Shown: in pieces, positions 62,253 to 64,000 of the stretch
How the letters are laid out: each line of letters opens with the position of its first letter
Position numbering within the stretch: position 1 is the first letter of the stretch
NCBI GenBank assembly: GCA_965221295.1
Contig: OZ244879.1
Coordinates: 2,976,001-3,040,000, forward strand
Direction: 5' to 3'
DNA: 64,000 nucleotides
Source: Bin87 sp965221295
GTDB lineage: Bacteria > Chloroflexota > Dehalococcoidia > Lucifugimonadales > UBA3495
Notes under the pieces: generated by a model
Told to the model about the DNA's origin: nothing
Databases searched by the model: none
What the model saw: the letters and a program-made list of their open reading frames with translations, nothing else
Program-made: the position numbers and the translations under genes

Positions 62253-62638
62253 CTACCGATTATACATGCCGGAAGGCCGGGCCGTACTCGCGGCCAGCGC
62301 ATCACGCGGCATGGCGTTTGGCAATGCCGCCTTTCCTACCGCCTCCGCGTGGACCGGAACTATTTCGTGGCTCTGATCGATTCAGACGGTTGACCCTTCG
62401 GCAATCGTCGTGACGAGCGAGCGCGACTCGGCCACCCGTCGCCGACGCCAGTCAACCATCTCGCAGGAGTGTTGTCCGTAGCGTTCACGGACGGTCACAG
62501 AGGCGAGCGCGACGCAGAGCGCCGTGGTAGGTTACGAGTCGGGATCGCCCCCGCTGCGGCCTCACGACAACTGACCGGGTACGAGTCAGACGCCGTAGCG
62601 TATAATGCGCCTATTCGTTTCCCGGAGTCAGCGCGCTT
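62253..62638. other. intergenic region between MFS and DUF1015 genes
   Basis: It lies between divergent genes. A TATAAT box is at 62601-62606, 33 bases before the DUF1015 ATG, without a good -35. GTCCGT (62474) and ACGGAC (62487) form a short dyad. No gene is seen. Confidence 0.5.
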
Positions 62639-63925
62639 ATGGCCACCCTGAAACCCTTCCGAGGCTGTCGCTTCAACCCCGACCTGGTGGGCAATCTATC
62701 CGACGTGATTTGCCCGCCTTATGACATGATAGACCCGGAGTTTAAAGCGGAACTTCAGCGTCGCAGCCCGTACAACGCGGTTCACCTGGAAGGCGGCGAA
62801 CAGCCGGACCCGGTGGACCCGCAAGCGGCATACCAGCAGGCGGCCCGGCTGTTCCGTCAGTGGCTAGCGGAAGGGGCCCTGCGCCAGGAGGAGGCGTCCT
62901 GCTTCTATCTGATGCGGCATTCTTACCATTTCGGCGGGCGCCGGCGGCAGCACACCGGCCTGTTCACAGACGTGCTGGTCGAGGATTACGACGCCGGAGC
63001 CGTGCTGCCTCACGAGTTCACCCGGGAGCCTGCAGTACTGGACCGGGTGGCGCTGTTGGATGCCTGTCAGGCCCAGTTCAGCCCCATACTGTCGCTGTAT
63101 CGCGACTCGGAGGGAGACCTGCAACGAATCTTTGACGCCGTAATGTCCAACCCGCCAGAGGCCTCGGCGACCACGCCGGCCGGCGGCGACGCTCAGCTGT
63201 GGCGCATTGCCGACGCTGAAACCCAAACCGCCATCACCGATACCTTCGCTGACCGCCCGGTATTCTTGGCCGATGGACACCACCGCTACGAAGCCGCGTT
63301 GCGCTACCGCCGCCGCCAGCGCGACCAAGGGCCAAAAGACCAGAACCAGCCAGCAAGCGATTACGTGATGATGACCCTGGTGGAGTTCGACGACCCCGGT
63401 TTGCTGCTGCTGCCATATCACCGCGTGGTCGGCGGCATGACCGAGGAACAATTCGCCAACGTGCGTTCGGCCATCGACAAGCTCTTCGAATCGCGGCCGC
63501 TGAGTCCTGAAATCACGCCGAAGGACGCGGTCGACGAGGTGGCGCGGGTCGGCGAGAACGCCCACTGCTTTGCCGTCTTCTGGAGCGACTCTCCGCCCAC
63601 GCTGCACACCATGCGTCCTGGGGTGAAATGGGAAGAGTGGGGGCAGCTGGCCGTTTCTGAAGCGTGGGTACTACAGGAACGCGCGCTGGCGCCCGCTTTG
63701 GGCGACAAACTGGGGCAGTGCGTTGACTACAGCCCTGACCATGACGCTATCGTCCAGCAGGTGAACCTCGGCGAACGACAGATGGCCATCCTGCTCAAGC
63801 CGTTCCCCCTGGAACCGTTCCGGCAGATTGTCAGCGCGGGCAACCGGCTACCGCCCAAATCAACGTTCTTCTACCCCAAGCTTCCCACCGGCCTAGTGAT
63901 CAACAGACTGGACGGCAGCCTCTGA
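62639..63925 (+). CDS. DUF1015 family protein
   Basis: The 428-residue protein starts MATLKPFRGCRFNPDLVGNL and shows the family's SDVICPPYDMID, SPYNAVHLE, FLADGHHRYEAAL and PYHRVVGG blocks. DUF1015 proteins are widespread in bacteria and archaea and are of unknown function; some annotate them as SpoOJ/ParA/ParB-linked, without proof. It is complete. A repeat arm follows the stop. Confidence 0.92.
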   Translation: MATLKPFRGCRFNPDLVGNLSDVICPPYDMIDPEFKAELQRRSPYNAVHLEGGEQPDPVDPQAAYQQAARLFRQWLAEGALRQEEASCFYLMRHSYHFGGRRRQHTGLFTDVLVEDYDAGAVLPHEFTREPAVLDRVALLDACQAQFSPILSLYRDSEGDLQRIFDAVMSNPPEASATTPAGGDAQLWRIADAETQTAITDTFADRPVFLADGHHRYEAALRYRRRQRDQGPKDQNQPASDYVMMTLVEFDDPGLLLLPYHRVVGGMTEEQFANVRSAIDKLFESRPLSPEITPKDAVDEVARVGENAHCFAVFWSDSPPTLHTMRPGVKWEEWGQLAVSEAWVLQERALAPALGDKLGQCVDYSPDHDAIVQQVNLGERQMAILLKPFPLEPFRQIVSAGNRLPPKSTFFYPKLPTGLVINRLDGSL

Positions 63926-63926
63926 C

Positions 63927-63985
63927 AGCTACTATTGCGAGGAGCCATAGCGACGCGGCAACCTCGATGCCTGAGCCAACGGCCG
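63927..63985. repeat. partial TCATTGCGAG-family repeat at the window end
   Basis: ATTGCGAGGAGCCATAGCGA then CGCGGCAACCTCGATGCCTG matches the left arm of the units at 40.9 kb, with some decay. Confidence 0.7.
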
Positions 63986-64000
63986 GCCGCCAGCAGAGCC

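Overview
The window is GC-rich bacterial DNA. The gene families, the dispersed 'TCATTGCGAG' palindromic repeats, the acyl-CoA type metabolism (CaiB/BaiF CoA transferase, thiolase plus DUF35 pair, membrane Fe-S quinone oxidoreductase) and the ATP synthase operon fit a Chloroflexota bacterium, perhaps of the Dehalococcoidia/SAR202 kind. That placement is inference from protein style, not from a marker tree. No transposase, integrase, phage gene or CRISPR array was found.

Layout. 0-6.4 kb: the 3' end of folK, a palindromic repeat cluster, a two-domain UspA protein, a hidden 56-residue membrane protein, a voltage-gated cation channel with a calcium-type selectivity filter, a cysteine desulfurase and aminopeptidase C. 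6.4-16.1 kb: a HAD-like protein, the thiolase/DUF35 pair, an FmdB-type zinc ribbon, a minus-strand repair run (PHP phosphoesterase, DnaQ-DinG helicase, OGG glycosylase), a hydrolase with a Cys nucleophile, a methyltransferase and tRNA-Phe. 16.4-22 kb: a DUF58/DUF4129 membrane pair, a TPR protein, and a PlsY homologue followed by two tiny membrane proteins.

22-31.8 kb is the most unusual part. A 2246-residue secreted LRR/GLUG-repeat protein lies between two same-direction copies of a 472-bp segment of a DNA methyltransferase gene. One copy sits in an intact gene and the other in a gene that has lost its 5' half. The giant protein itself contains an internal tandem duplication of about 2.3 kb. 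33.1-34.6 kb holds a cluster of very small membrane proteins, several ending near a Trp-Trp pair, interleaved with a duplicated 3' tail of the adjacent inositol-monophosphatase gene, so the cluster appears to have grown by tandem duplication.

35-48 kb is mostly housekeeping: Nudix, gyrB-hpt, gamma-glutamyltransferase, an arylsulfotransferase-like propeller, an EamA transporter, ilvE with a second plsY homologue, and two large palindromic repeat arrays, one with an exact 147-bp period. 47.6-56.7 kb carries a bifunctional-nuclease-family gene and the complete ATP synthase operon (atpI-B-E-F-H-A-G-x-D-C), which has an extra unknown gene between gamma and beta and an acidic/Ser-rich insertion in subunit a. 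A convergent Rex repressor follows, linking redox state to the energy genes. 56.8-64 kb has DUF503, an alpha/beta hydrolase, a membrane Fe-S oxidoreductase of the ETF:menaquinone type, a zinc ribbon, an MFS transporter and a DUF1015 protein.
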